A DNA stretch of 64,000 nucleotides from Littorina saxatilis (GCF_037325665.1 NC_090246.1:37926959-37990958); one strand, 5' to 3'; positions 50,717 to 62,399 are shown, counted from the stretch's first letter. Translations and numbers: made by a program. Notes: generated from the sequence alone by a model not told the origin.

Positions 50717-51735
50717 CAGGGGTGTTGCTAGACATTTTTATGTTGGGACATTTGGCCAAAACTGTCAGAATGCTTTAGGACATTTTGAAAAAATTTCGGC
50801 CATTATTTTGGCTCATCGAAAGTCACCGCAACATTGAAGCACAAGAGGTAATCATTGTCTTAGGAACACAGAACATATGTTGCATACTGCAACTGAAACA
50901 ATCAGCTTTGTTGATTTAAGTAAAACACAAAGACACCAATTCTTTAAAACTTTTTCAAACCTTTAACTTTAATGTTTTGAAAGTAAAACAATAAAACTCT
51001 TCCAATCTTGACAAGCCTTTCAGTTGGAAATATGACTGGTGAAACACCAATAAAACATAAACACACTCTGACACCGTCACATAACATTGTGATTTTATCC
51101 ATTGTTTTGAAGGTTTCCTGATACACGAGCACATCTATGGATCTGGCATGGTCTTTGCTAGCGAGGTGGTCAGTTAATGCTGAAATTTTGGCAACCTCCC
51201 CTGGTGAAAATATTTTTACATCCACCGTTCTTGCACAGTTTGCAAAACATGGACCCACCCTCATAGCTAAGCCATGGGTGTAGGCCTAGGGTGAGCCAAT
51301 TTGCTTGAAAACCACGATTTGGATGTCGCTTTTCAATCTCAGCAGATGTCGATACGCCGGTGAATGTGACTGTCGTCTGCTAAGCTTGTGTCGTCTGCTT
51401 CCATCGACTCGACAACACTACCCCTATCACTCACACTGTCCACGTTCGCGGTGTTGCTGTTATTTTTTTCAGAAGCACCTACCTTGGCGAAGGGTAGCAC
51501 ACCGTGGCCACTGATCAATTGAGTTTTTTTCTTCTTTTTTGGTTGCGACATGATGTTCGGCGAACGCAAACGCTGAGCCTGAGCGGTCCGCAGAAAGTGT
51601 GGTTTCCCTTGTCGAAACCACTCTGGCAGCTATAGTTTTTGTCAATGGCTTGCGCTCAAAACACTGATGTTTCGTTCTTGGTATTCACGAAGAAAATAAA
51701 CGCCAGTCAGTTGTCTAAGTACATCGGCAGCAGTT

Positions 51736-52650
51736 TTATCAATCAATCAATCAATCAATCAATGACGCTTATATCGCGCATATTCCGTGGGTACAGTTCT
51801 AGGCGCTCTGCAGTAATGCCGTGTGAGATGAAATTTTATACGGCCAGTAATTGCAGCCATTTCGGCGCATATTTACCTTTCACGGCCTATTATTCCAAGT
51901 CACACGGGTATAGGTAGACAATTATTTGTTTGTTTATTTGTTGCTTAACGTCCAGCCGACTACGTAGAGCCATATCAGGACGAGGAAGGGGGGGATGAAG
52001 GGGGCCACTTGTCAAGCGATTCCTGTTTACAAGTGCACTAACCCATTATTTGTGTCCCAGCAGGCTTTAGTAAAACTAAATTAATACCTACTGGAAGATT
52101 ACCAGTTTCCAGTATGTTAAAATAGGCTTAACCTATCTACTGCTGGACTTACATCAGAACACTAACAGATTAAACTATACATGAATCGCGAGACAAGCGA
52201 CAAGAGAAGAGATTTTTGGAAAAAATACAGGTGAATGAGCAAGAAGGCAGAAAAAAGAAAAGAATTCATGAAGAAAAAGAGAGCATGACATGAAAGAGGA
52301 ACCAAAAATCTACCTAACAGCAAACTAGAAAGCTCCTGCGGTTCCAAAAACAGTAGGGGCCTTTAATTTCATAACCGCAGTGCCCCACTGCGGGAGTAGA
52401 CAATTATTAACCGGCTGTGCCTAAGCAATTTTGCCAGGAAAGACCCTTTTGTCAATCGTGGGATCTTTAACGTGCACACCCAATGTAGTGTACACGGGGG
52501 GGGGGGGGGGGGGGGGGAGTTCGGACACCGAAGAGAGTCTGCACACAAAGTTGACTCTGAAATAAATTTCCGCCGAACCTGGGATCGAACTCACGCTGAC
52601 AGCGGCCAACTGAATGCAAATCCAGTGCGCTACCAACTGAGCTATATCCC
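51736..52650 (-). mobile_element. tRNA-headed SINE, interrupted
   Basis: On the minus strand: head GCGGGGATATAGCTCAGTTG with A and B boxes (GAGTTCGATCCCAGG), a body with a poly-C tract, then GGCACAGCCGGTTAATAATT, then a 3' part ending in ATTGATTG repeats (51739-51760). It is split at 51927-52395 by another SINE. Confidence 0.85.
51927..52395 (-). mobile_element. SINE nested in a SINE, 13-bp target duplication
   Basis: 469 bp. GTAGACAATTATT is duplicated at 51914-51926 and 52396-52408. Its 3' tail is (CAAA)-like and its 3' body matches the 42346 SINE. The uninterrupted host sequence is visible at 56400-56420 in the sister copy. The 5' region (CTCCCGCAGTGGGGCACTGC) lacks an obvious tRNA head. 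Confidence 0.88.
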
Positions 52651-53290
52651 CGCCCAAAAGCCTGACCAATAAAAAACCCGGACAAACCTTGGCCGATTCA
52701 GACGAATACTCTTCGGACATTTGGCCGATAAGTACATGAAAGTTTCGGCCAAAGTAAAAAAAAAAATCGGCGATTCGCCGAAGGGCCGATCCAAACGACA
52801 CCCCTGGAGTTTAATTAACATATTCTTTAGTCTAAACAATGCCTTCAGTTTGAACACTAGGCTGTGCAAACATTGACAAGCCCAGATGATAAAGTGACTA
52901 TTTTGTCCAGTGTTACCACTTCTTCCTCTTCCCTTGCAAACAAAAGATCAGTCAGAATATCAGAGTTCAAAATTGTGTACTTTCCCCAAAGAATACCGAT
53001 AACTCGCTCAACATAAATTCTCAGATTAGCTAGTTTGCGTGTTGACTATCTCATAAGCTGTAAGATGACTCTTCTTTCTTGTAAAGGCAGGGATTTTCAC
53101 TTGTGCACCTCTCATAGCCACTAGTTCATTAATGTCAAATCCCCTGTCGGCCAAAATGACATCATTTTGTACAATATTGTCTAGATACCCACTATTTGCA
53201 GTGATGTGCTTGTCACTTGAAAGCCCACCCCACCCTTTAGAAATAAAAGAAATATGGCCTTGAGGTGTAATTGATATTAGGTATTTAATT

Positions 53291-55140
53291 TATGGTGCAC
53301 AAAATTGGTATTACTATCGTTAACAGTTATACAGGGTTTTAAAACTATCGTTAACTGTTATACTTATATATAGAGTTTCAAAACTATCGTTATCTGTTAT
53401 ATAGTTTCAAAACTATCGTTAACTGTTAAATAGAGTTTTGAAACTATCGTTAACTGTTATATAGAGTTTTGAAACTATCGTTATCTGTTATATAGAGTTT
53501 CAAAACTATCGTTAACTGTTAAATAGAGTTTCGAAACTATCGTTAACTGTTATTTAGAGTTATAATATATCAATAGCGCGTTTGTGCGCGCTATTGCTAA
53601 AACTATGAATAACAGATAACGAGGGTTTCGCAAAACGGCGGCATGGTGCGCGCAAGTGATATTACTATCGTTAACTGTTATATAGAGTTTCTAAAAATAG
53701 CGATGGCGTGGTCGGATGTTTTGATGCCGGCAAAATGGCTGCTGAACGTTTCGTTCGAGCAGAGACATGTCTCTGGTTCGAGCGAATTTGCACTAAATTA
53801 CTACAACATGATTTAGTAGATCAGGGATCGCGTTTACGCACGATTTTTGCGTATTTGACGCATTTTAAAAGTCGTTGGCGCGTTTTTTTCGCCGCGCCGC
53901 GTAAGCCATACGCAAAAATATTGTAACTTTTTCTTGTCTTCACGCAGCGCTTTTGCTCTGACTTAATAATCACCCGATCCTGAAACTGACTATAGGGCTC
54001 GAGAAGTGACGACACACATGAAATCTGCGCGTCAAAACTAAAGTCCGTTTCTTTTTGCATCGAAGTATCGCAAACGAACGTAACGAGGGTATTACCAGAT
54101 AATGTCTTGTCGGATAATGAAACAGACATTAGCTGCTCTCCCATCTCGCGCTTCCAAAAGGCGGAAAGTGTGTCTAGTCGTATTAGAGCGGGAAACAAAC
54201 TCGCAAGGCCCGAAGGTTGGAGACAGCAGGGGTGTTATTCGACAGGCGTGCGCGGAGTTCGACAGGAAAACTCGCCGTATTTAGGTAAGGAGTGTCTTTA
54301 AGTCTTTCGTGCGTGTTTTGTTTGTGTCTGTACGTGTTTTCGTAGTACACAAAAATATTGGTCCGTGACGCGTTTTTTTCGTTTCGTTGCGTATGACTTA
54401 CGCGTTTTTTAAAAAGCTAGCGCGATCCCTGGTAGATCATATTCAACTAACTGTCGTCTGATAAGTCCATCATTTCGCTGCTTCGTTTAATCAAGTAATC
54501 AAATCTTCATTACAGCTAGGACGCTTCCTGTTTTCACAGAAATATTGGTCAGTGTCAGCTTGACCCGTTCTAGCTACCGCGCTGTGTGCGGGTCAGTTTG
54601 TACACATACGGCTGGCATGCATGCAGTGGGCAACGGTACACGATGCGAAAGCATGCAGTGTTTTCCAAAACGCGCCTTGGGGGATGTCACTCGGGAAACA
54701 CGTTGTTTTGTGTTTGTTTTGAAAAAACCCCACTGTTTTGTGTAATGCGTCATGGTCTTTTCCGCGAATATTCAGTAGGCCTACCGTCTTCAAACCGCAC
54801 ACGTGAAAAACGGTACGGCCGAAAGTACAAATGATAAAGCTAATATTAAACAAACTCAACAATGATTTGAGAAGACGACAACAGAAGAACGGTCACTAAC
54901 TAAATAATGTTGTAGTTTTTTAAATTATGTTTCTAGTTAAAAATAAAATGTACATTTCGTAGCAAAAAGACAGTTTTGCAATGGCATTTCAGGGTTTTCC
55001 CATTTGGGAACGATACCAACGCGCTTTTGATAAAACTATCGTTAGCTGTTATATAGAGTTTCAGTCTATATAACAGATAACGATAGTTTCGAAACTCTAC
55101 ATAACAGTTAACGATAGTAATATCAATTTGGCGCACCATA
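53291..55140. mobile_element. MITE with TATGGTGC ends and 6-bp target duplication
   Basis: 1850 bp. Ends TATGGTGCAC / GCGCACCATA inverted; TTAATT duplicated at 53285-53290 and 55141-55146. The subterminal regions carry repeats of AACTATCGTTAACTGTTAT. It is inserted in the DDE domain of the transposase remnant. Its TATGG start and 6-bp duplication are the same type as the surrounding 12.3-kb element. Confidence 0.85.
53822..54431. mobile_element. hAT-type MITE nested in the MITE
   Basis: About 610 bp with CAGGGATCGCG and CGCGATCCCTG ends. GTAGATCA is found at 53816-53823 (overlapping the left end) and at 54432-54439, consistent with an 8-bp duplication. GCG-rich TTTTTTCG-type words recur near both ends. 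Confidence 0.65.
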
Positions 55141-55524
55141 TTAATTGTATTGTTGTGCTTGTAGTTAGACCAGGTGAGTGCACTAGCGCTATAGCATCAA
55201 CACTGGAGGGTCTCTCAATGAATATATTTCAAAACAGTCAATAATGGACACTACTCTGTTCCATGGATAGGGAAGGAACTGTGGCGGTATACTTGTCTTT
55301 ATACTTTGCCTGTCTGGCCAGAAAACAAGTGGCTGCAGTCTGTGGTAGTGGTACATGATATGCACAGTCTCGTGAAAAACTTTGCTGGCAGATGTTCTTG
55401 ACACAGAAAAGATGTATGCCAGGTGTTGCAGAGGTGTGTTAAGGCGTATATATGCATGAATGAGAGCTTGAAACTGTGTCAGTGCTCTGCGCGAGTGTGT
55501 TGGCAAATGCGATGCAAGAAAATC

Positions 55525-56590
55525 GGGGATATAGCTCAGTTGGTAGCGTGCTGGATTTGTATTCAGTTGGCCGTTGTCAGCGCGAGTTCGATCCCAGGTT
55601 CGGCGGAAATTTATTTCAGAGTCAACTTTGTGTGCAGACTCTCTTCGGTGTCCGAACTCCCCCCCCCCCCCCCTTGTACACTACATTGGGTGTGCACGTT
55701 AAAGATCCCACGATTGACAAAAGGGTCTTTCCTGGCAAAATTGCTTAGGCCAAAAAAAAAAAATGCTTTGGTTACGGTTTCATGGCCAAAAAAAATAGGG
55801 TAGGTAGGTCGATTAAACTTTTTTTTTTTTGGTTGGTCCCTCTTGAAATGATAAAAATAGTTTTCGAGAGTCATGCCAAAGTCCAGTTCGAAAGAGTCTT
55901 CGGGCTCGGCACTTATTTTCGTCGACCCAACACATTTTATCCCGAACAGTTTGCCGTCCAAAGTTGGATGAAAATCATGAAAAATGTCCACCAAGGTTGC
56001 ACTCTTCGAGTACCGACTTATCAGTCGTGTTTGTTCGATATGAACGCACTTTCCGAATACGATTGCAAATGCAGACGACATCTTTTTACGTTCGCGCAAC
56101 GAACGAACGCACGAGACTGACTTCCCTTGGATATGGGAGTTGTAAAAAGCGGAGTGGTGTCCCTTGTCGGGCTTGTTGTTGTCTGCTCGCCGGCGATCGA
56201 TGTTTTCTCTGTGCCGTGGTGTTGTCGTTTTCGGTGGGTTTTTGTGTGTGTGTGTGTTTTTTTTGTGTGTATGTATGTGTTTGGTTCATTTTATTTTTAG
56301 CTTTAGGACCAAAAAAAAAGTTTAGGGTCGGCCCAAAAAGTTAGGGTCGGTCGGGAAACCGTAACCAAAGCATTTTTTTTTTTTGGCCTTAGGCACATTT
56401 AATAATTGTCTACCTATACCCGTGTGACTTGGAATAATAGGCCGTGAAAGGTAAATATGCGCCGAAATGGCTGCAATCTACTGGCCGTATAAAATTTCAT
56501 CTCACACGGCATCACTGCAGAGCGCCTAGAACTGTACCCACGGAATATGCGCGATATAAGCCTCATTGATTGATTGATTGATTGATTGAA
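55525..56590 (+). mobile_element. tRNA-headed SINE, interrupted by a Harbinger MITE
   Basis: Head TCGGGGATATAGCTCAGTTG with B box GAGTTCGATCCCAGG. The body matches 52650-52440 in reverse. The 3' part (56400-56590) ends in (ATTG)n. GAAAATC lies at both borders (55520 region and 56587 region), a probable short target duplication. It is inserted in the transposase remnant. Confidence 0.87.
55748..56388. mobile_element. PIF/Harbinger-type MITE nested in a SINE
   Basis: 641 bp. Ends GGCCAAAAAAAAAAAATGCT and its inverse; TTA at 55745-55747 and 56389-56391. Internal terminal blocks (GGTTACGGTTT, GGGTAGGTAGGTCG) relate it to 18427-18721. The sister SINE at 52650-51736 shows the uninterrupted site (GCTTAGGCACAGCC). 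Confidence 0.85.
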
Positions 56591-57939
56591 AATCAAATAA
56601 TGTAACAAGTGTGAAGAAATTAGAAATCCCAGTAAAATATCGTACAGTATCGTCATTGTCCCTCAAAGATTCAAGTGTCATTTTTTTCTTGGCAAGTTCG
56701 TCTTTAAGTTCCCGAGTTTCTAGCACCAGCCTGTTAAGTTCATCCCGTAGCTGCTTTTCTTCATCTTTAGAAATCCAGGCAAAATTGTCATAGGTTTCAG
56801 TCTGGCAATAAGTACCGCCACAGTCACCTCTCTCGGGAAGAGGAGCAGCCAGTTCTGCTGTATCCGAAGTACCTTCACCGTCGCCATCACCAGCATCCTC
56901 TGCTAAATTAGGGTGAGAAGGACAAGGAGTTGACTCACTCCCCACAAGCTTCTTCCTCTCCTTCAGTCCTTGAGTCTCTGGTACTGTCCTTGTTGGCTGT
57001 CAGGCTGTGTCCCTGCACCATACCCAAGTTTCAAAGTAGGTGTCCAGCTCGGACTGTTTACTTCCCACAGATGGTTGCCCTGCAGAAAAAATCAAAGGCA
57101 AATGTATTGTAAATTATGGATTGGGAGTTATTTTAAAAATAAGTCGCCCAAACAAAATGAATGAGTAAATCTCGACACAGATCTACCCTTTAAAACTGAA
57201 CTATGAAGTTGTATCAACAATGACCATTTAGTGTTCAAATAAATTCTGATTATCAAATCCAAGTATTTCACACATATGGCATTCTCACAAGTCATGGTTT
57301 TGGGCAACCATGATAAGTTGTTACACTGAGAGTAAGTGTAAGACTGACTCACTCAGTCATAGACTGCACTCGGTGCAGGACTGACCGACTGTCCGCACAC
57401 TACCATTACAACACAGCTTGCATCAAACACAGACTAACCAAGGCAGGTGAACAAAAGCATGAGTACTTACCATTGACAAAATGATCAGAGCACACGTAAT
57501 AGATCTCCTAGCTGTTGATTCAAAGTTGAAATTCTTCAGCTGAAGCTGTGCCAACCATTCTCGCCGGCGTCGTGCAGTCAAATCCCTTGTCTCTTTGCCC
57601 TTTCCGTTGACAACAAAGAAAAGAATCTTCTGTCCCTATCTCTATCTTGTCTGTTATGGCAATGTTTAACACTACAACTAGAGACCATGTCGATAAATGC
57701 GAGAGATTCAGAGTGCAGATTTCGCGTGTTGCCTTCTCGCGAGTTCCGCCGGAATGCATGGGGCAAGGCCGGACAACTCTGCACACGACTGTGTGACGTC
57801 ATCGCGTCAGAGCTCATACCAAGTTGTGGTGTGTTGTGTAACCTACAGATAACAAAAAGTTTAATCATGCAGTAAGAGAAATGGAAAGAGAAACAAACAG
57901 TTTTTGTTGAGACAGAACAGAACACTTAGGACGGAAAAC

Positions 57940-58681
57940 TTTTTTTCAACAACTTCCAGGGAGAGAATGCAAACACTAAACACTCCCGGTCATGACCTTG
58001 ACCTTTTGTTTGTTTTCGCATTCAGTTCTTTTCGTACGGCAATTTCAGCTTGTAAAATAAACAAATTTACGAACATTTTCTGATAAATAATGTTTGGAGA
58101 TACCTTGTATTGAATTATAGTATATACACAAAGAAAAAAAATGAAGCTTAGAAGTCAATTCTTGATTCCCCTAAATAATGAAAACTGCTTTCCCTAAACA
58201 ATGAATTGTTTACGTAAATAATTCATTGTTTACGTAAATAATGATTTATTTAGAAACATTGCTCATTGTTTATAAACAATGTAATATAAGTCTAAATAAT
58301 ATATTGTTTACGTAAATAAATCATTATTTACGTAAACAATGAATTATTTACGTAAATAATTCATTGTTTACGTAAATAATGATTTATTTAGAAACATTGC
58401 TGATTGTTTATAAACAATGTAATATAAGTCTAAATAATATATTGTTTACGTAAATAAATCATTATTTACGTAAACAATGAATTATTTACGTAAACAATGA
58501 ATTGTTTAGGTAAATAATGAATGGTTTACGTAAATAAAAAATTATTTAGAATTGTTTTACATTGTTTATAAACAATTACTTATTTAGCACATGAGCTTCT
58601 AAATAATGATTATTTAGCTAAAACTGGTGAAAAAAACATGAAAAAGTATTCAAATAATTATTTGACAAACGGAATGCCATA
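57940..58681 (-). repeat. Right TIR with palindrome array
   Basis: Inverted counterpart of 46406-47180: AACACTCCCGGTCATGACCT inner part, palindrome array at about 58190-58560, and outer 90 bp ending CGGAATGCCATA. The array has about the same unit order as the left, with small length differences. Confidence 0.85.
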
Positions 58682-58947
58682 GTGTTGACATATAGACCCC
58701 GAATTGTTAAAAAAAAATCCTTCATGTTTTCCTTTAATTGTGAATTTAAAAGATGTTTAAGCAATATGAAGAGGTTTTTTTTTCTCTCTCGGGGAAACGT
58801 TATTATTTCTACAATCATACAGATTTTGCGTACATGTACAGTTATCGCTGCTCTGTGATAAATTGAATCGAATCGATTATTTCAGTTAATGGTCAGCATG
58901 GTTCATTATACACTTAAAAATAAGGCAATCATGTGTGTGTGTGTGTG

Positions 58948-59408
58948 CAGGGGCGGAGCAGTTAAGCCCGAGGGGAGTGGGGGTGGGGTTGTTAAAATCT
59001 GGAGTCCAGGGGTCGGTAGAGGTGGGGTACCGTGGGGGGTCTGGGGGGCAAAGCCCCCCTGAAGCTGAAGAATTTTAGCTATCTTATAAACAATTTGTGG
59101 CTTATCCTTGATTTTAAACATGATCAACTGGTGTCAGCAGCCACTCATTATTTCTTTTAAAGTTAGTACTAAATAATGGCAATTTATCTTCCATGATATC
59201 TGCTCCCGACATCATATAGTATGGTTAGAAGAAAGACATGTCGCATGGGAGTGGCGGTTAAAACTGTAACAAAATGATACTGATTAAACAATTAACACTT
59301 CCCCCGGCTTTACAGACAGAAACAACAACATTCACAAACTTTTATTTTTTTTTATTTTTTTATTTTTACAGCCGGAACCCCTGTAACCACCCCCATAATC
59401 CGCCCCTG
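58948..59408. mobile_element. hAT-type MITE inserted in a GT microsatellite
   Basis: 461 bp with CAGGGGCGGA and TCCGCCCCTG ends, flanked on both sides by (GT)n (58933-58947 and 59409-59428). Contains the inverted word GGGGGGCAAAGCCCCCC (about 59044-59060). Non-coding. Confidence 0.8.
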
Positions 59409-59429
59409 GTGTGTGTGTGTGTGTGTGTG

Positions 59430-61140
59430 ACAGTGGGCTGGTATTTCTCCACTTCTGCTGCTGCTGTCTCTGTTTTGATTTCTGTCGAACTTTTTGCCTC
59501 TGAGAGAGAGGAGCTCGTATTTCACGATCTGTTGCTAGAGTTACAGATTAAAAATCACACTAACAGCTGCAGAGTTCGGTTTCGGGTTTGAATACATGAC
59601 AATAAACACGAGGAATACCTTAGAATTAGTGTTTGAGCGTTATAATTTTCAAATCTAAAAACTGTGTTGGGTAGTCTTTCGAGACTGACGTCATACATTC
59701 TGCAATAGACAGTGTGTTTCAGTTTACGCTGTGTACTGGGTTTAGCCCTATAACGGCAGCGCGGAATCCGCCGTATGCGTTAGCTAGAATTCCGGAATCC
59801 AGCGGTTTTTATCTGCTTCAACGAATGCGTACCCAGCAGGATAACACAAAATATGACAACGAACGAAAGTCTTGATCCCTGAAGACAACTGCTTGCAGAT
59901 TAAAATTCACTTAACTAATTAGCATAGCTACGTACGAAGCATTTCTAGCAAATTATTCCAGGGGTACAATCACTCTGTGGGTACAATAACAGCACGGCGA
60001 AAGTCCCTTTAACATTGGAAGGTCAAATCCGCCAGAAAACTTCTCAAATTGGCTCCTCAGATAGTACACCTTTAACTTGTAAGTAGGTGTGATGGGATGA
60101 CGGAGTTGTTTCCCTCGTGGCAACAGTTCGAAGGAAGTTGTCTCCCATGTTCCTTTTGAAGAGGCTTGGCTTGTCCAAGTTTTAGGAGCCGCTGTTAATG
60201 AAAAGTTTTGACCGCTGTCTTTTCCTGTTGCCAATGCTCCTCAGTTATAAGAAAAAGAAAACTTTTTTGTTATGGTTATTACATTTAGACTAATCTCACC
60301 CCTTGTATGACTGCCTTTTGTTCTGAAGATAAACTTGAATCCGACATCTCGTGTGTTTTGAACCATACACATGCCAGTTAATCTTAACACGAACCTTTGC
60401 TACATATGGTACACCACTTTTTAAAAAGGCCTGTCTCTTCTGGTAATTATTCCCAATGAGGTCAGGGTCAGTTGCCTCACCTTCAAGCAGAACAACTTTT
60501 CCACAGCCCCTAAAAACACAGAAAGAGTTATTTCCGGAGTTCGTATATTGAGAAAGTGCTGAAATGATGTCATCCCTGAAGTGTTAGAAAGTATTAGAGG
60601 AGAGGATACTGTGTCAGTCGATCTTTGGACGTTCCACGAACTGCTTTCAAAAAGGTCTCAAAGTCTATCTTTCAACGTGCCTCGGTGCAGATTGCTGTCA
60701 ATAATCTGCGATATTTCTTTTGTAATTTTCATTTTGCAATCAGCGGAATCTTCATCAAACCATGTCATTGACAATACAACCCACAGATCGAAACATAAGT
60801 AAAAGGATTTATTTTTCTTAGATCAGTGGGACAACCACATGCAAGGGAGAGAATCCCAATCAAAGGGCATTGCATAACGTTAACACTTCTGAAACTGTCA
60901 CTGATTCCCCTCATGATTCATCGCGTGGTTTGAAATGCTTCGGTTTTCAACATCAGGTCGTACGAAGGCCAGTACAATAAAATGAAACAAAATCAAATGG
61001 TAAAGTTTAAAAAAAAGTTCTTAATAAATGTTCTTTGATATCACACCAAAAGCGGTTTGCAATGCTATCTGTGATAACTGAAATAAAGATAACAAAAAAG
61101 GCCTCCTGACTCATCATTTTCTTCGTGCTTGTCGGTTATA
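59430..61140. other. Unassigned intergenic DNA
   Basis: A frame on the minus strand at 59953-60234 and one on the plus at 60581-60802 have no recognisable domain. A fragment of the 45883-type foldback family (AGAGTTATTTCCGG) lies near 60520. Confidence 0.35.

Positions 61141-61141
<1 letters not shown>

Positions 61142-61189
<48 letters not shown>
61142..61189. repeat. (GT)n microsatellite
   Basis: Pure GT tract followed by degenerate GTGCGTGC-type sequence to about 61385. Confidence 0.95.
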
Positions 61190-61195
<6 letters not shown>

Positions 61196-61905
61196 CTGTC
61201 CGTGTGTGTGTCTGTGTGTGCGCGTGCGGGAGAGAGCTAGAGAGCTATTTGTCTGTCTGTCTGACTGTAGCTCCCTCGCTAGGTGTGTGTGCATTCGTGC
61301 GTGCGTGCGTGTGCATTCGTGCGTGTGTGCATTCGTGCGTGCGTGTGTGTGTGTGCGTATATGGGTGCGCCTGCGTTTGTGCGCGTACGAGCGAGAGTTA
61401 GAGAGCTAGAGAGAGAAAGAGAGAGAGGGAGAGCACTTGGCAGTGACCTGATTTTCCTGACAAATGTTTATTTCTTTTCCTTTACTGATCTCTCATTCAG
61501 ACAAAGCTTAACTTGCCCTGAATGACAAATTAAAGTTACACATATACCCTTCAAAAACAGTTTTTCAAACGCATGCAATACAGAAATGACAAGCTTAAAT
61601 TAATGATCTAACTGTTTTTGTATTGTTTTATTGAAGAGCTGAGGACTGTCTCCAGAAAATGTCACGTCAAACATACCAGCGAAAACTGACAACGCTAGAG
61701 CTTGTTACTCTAGACAACCCTCTTATTTCAAATTCACAACAGTAGTATTTCTCACAACGAAAAACTGCAAAATCTTATCCCGGCAGCGATCATTAGTTAA
61801 TCTCCCACTAATCGGTAGTGAGATGTCCTACGACGTAAGATGATCTCTCCCCGGACCATCACAGAGCCCCCGTCAAACGATTTCGGTGCTCCGTTATTAT
61901 AACAT

Positions 61906-62395
61906 TCAATTACGGCGATTTCGTTCTAGAACAGCGCCATCTGCCAAGCGCTCTCTGCGAGGCCTCCAGACTCTGATGCGTCCATCAGCAGGACCCAAGA
62001 AGAGGCAGGACCCACCTGTAAACAATAACTGAGCTCTACGATGACGTAACCACCTCACATGTTGAGTGCACCAGGCTCGGTGGGCAGCTGGATGGCTGAA
62101 CTTGGCAGTCAATGTTGTTTGCGGACTGAGCGTCTTTCACTGAAGTTGAAAGCGTGTAAGCAGTTTGTAACACTTTGATTACTGACAACAGTATGTGGTG
62201 GCAGCTCATGGTCGATGACCTGCTGCCCTTCCAGTAACCTTTTTTTGCTGCATGACCTTTGGATGATGCGATCCTTCATTGTTGTGGTGACTGCATGTGG
62301 TCTGCCAATTGCTTGAAGTCCGATGATGTTGAAGTGAGACACTGCAATACGCTGAACCACTTGCCTGGCAGAAACAACATATTGAAGCCATCAAA
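61906..62395 (-). pseudogene. Decayed Tc1-like transposase fragment
   Basis: Minus-strand reading gives VVQRIAVSHFNIIGLQAIGR, GRPHAVTTTMKDRIIQRS, then LTAKFSHPAAHRAWCTQHVRW and GPADGRIRVWRPRRERLADG. The order (HTH linker, GRP motif, RAWCTQHVRW, DGRIRVWRRRGERL-like block) is that of Tc1 transposases. The first catalytic aspartate motif (FTDES in the family) reads FTGGS here, one frameshift lies near 62110, and everything after ERNR (second D and E) is missing. It is a different Tc1 lineage from 43276-44286. Confidence 0.75.
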
Positions 62396-62399
62396 CTGC

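Larger units (their letters stand above)
50717..52806. mobile_element. hAT-like element (CAGGGGTGT ends)
   Basis: Ends CAGGGGTGTTG and the reverse complement of ACGACACCCCTG form short TIRs of hAT type. The interior is partly made of a nested SINE. Minus-strand frames at 50944-51264 and 51339-51569 have no domain I recognise, but could be decayed element genes. An 8-bp duplication is not clear. Confidence 0.5.
52857..57640 (-). pseudogene. THAP / HTH_Tnp_4 / DDE_Tnp_4 transposase remnant
   Basis: Minus-strand pieces in order. THAP zinc-finger exon about 57640-57471 (LTARRRREWLAQLQLKNF, then YYVCSDHFVNG in another frame), donor GTAAGT. Next exon from 57079 (LWEVNSPSWTPTLKLGYG, then a coiled coil EEKQLRDELNRLVLETRELK and YFTGISNFFTLVTLFDF). 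After a SINE insertion, 55506-55141 gives LAYIFSVSRTSASKVFHETV and VVSIIDCFEIYSLRDPP with the first catalytic D. After a MITE, 53290-52857 gives ISITPQGHISFISKGWGG, DVILADRGFDINEL (second D) and YVERVIG (E), ending with a stop at 52857. Several frame breaks are present. A plain cut-and-paste transposase, no longer functional. Confidence 0.82.
46406..58681. mobile_element. 12.3-kb ISL2EU-like DNA transposon with long TIRs
   Basis: Ends TATGGCATTCCG and CGGAATGCCATA are inverted and lie inside a 6-bp direct duplication GTGTTG (46400-46405, 58682-58687). Inverted similarity extends about 0.75 kb inward. It contains the remnants of two genes converging from the two ends: SWIM-YqaJ (plus) and THAP-HTH-DDE_Tnp_4 (minus). 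That gene pair is known from ISL2EU elements. The 6-bp duplication and TAY...RTA ends are more like what I recall for IS3EU, so superfamily placement is open. The element has grown by insertion of at least seven other elements and both genes are broken. Confidence 0.85.

Noticed and set aside
50944-51569. Two minus ORFs as a hAT transposase gene
   Set aside because: No BED finger or hAT dimerisation motif is recognised; left as possible decayed element sequence.
46406-58681. Polinton/Maverick, suggested by size, long TIRs and a 6-bp duplication
   Set aside because: No capsid, polymerase B, integrase or protease-like sequence is seen; the ends start TATGG rather than AG, and the genes are SWIM-YqaJ and THAP-DDE.
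59953-60234. 93-residue minus ORF as a gene
   Set aside because: No domain or convincing exon borders; upstream is repeat-like.
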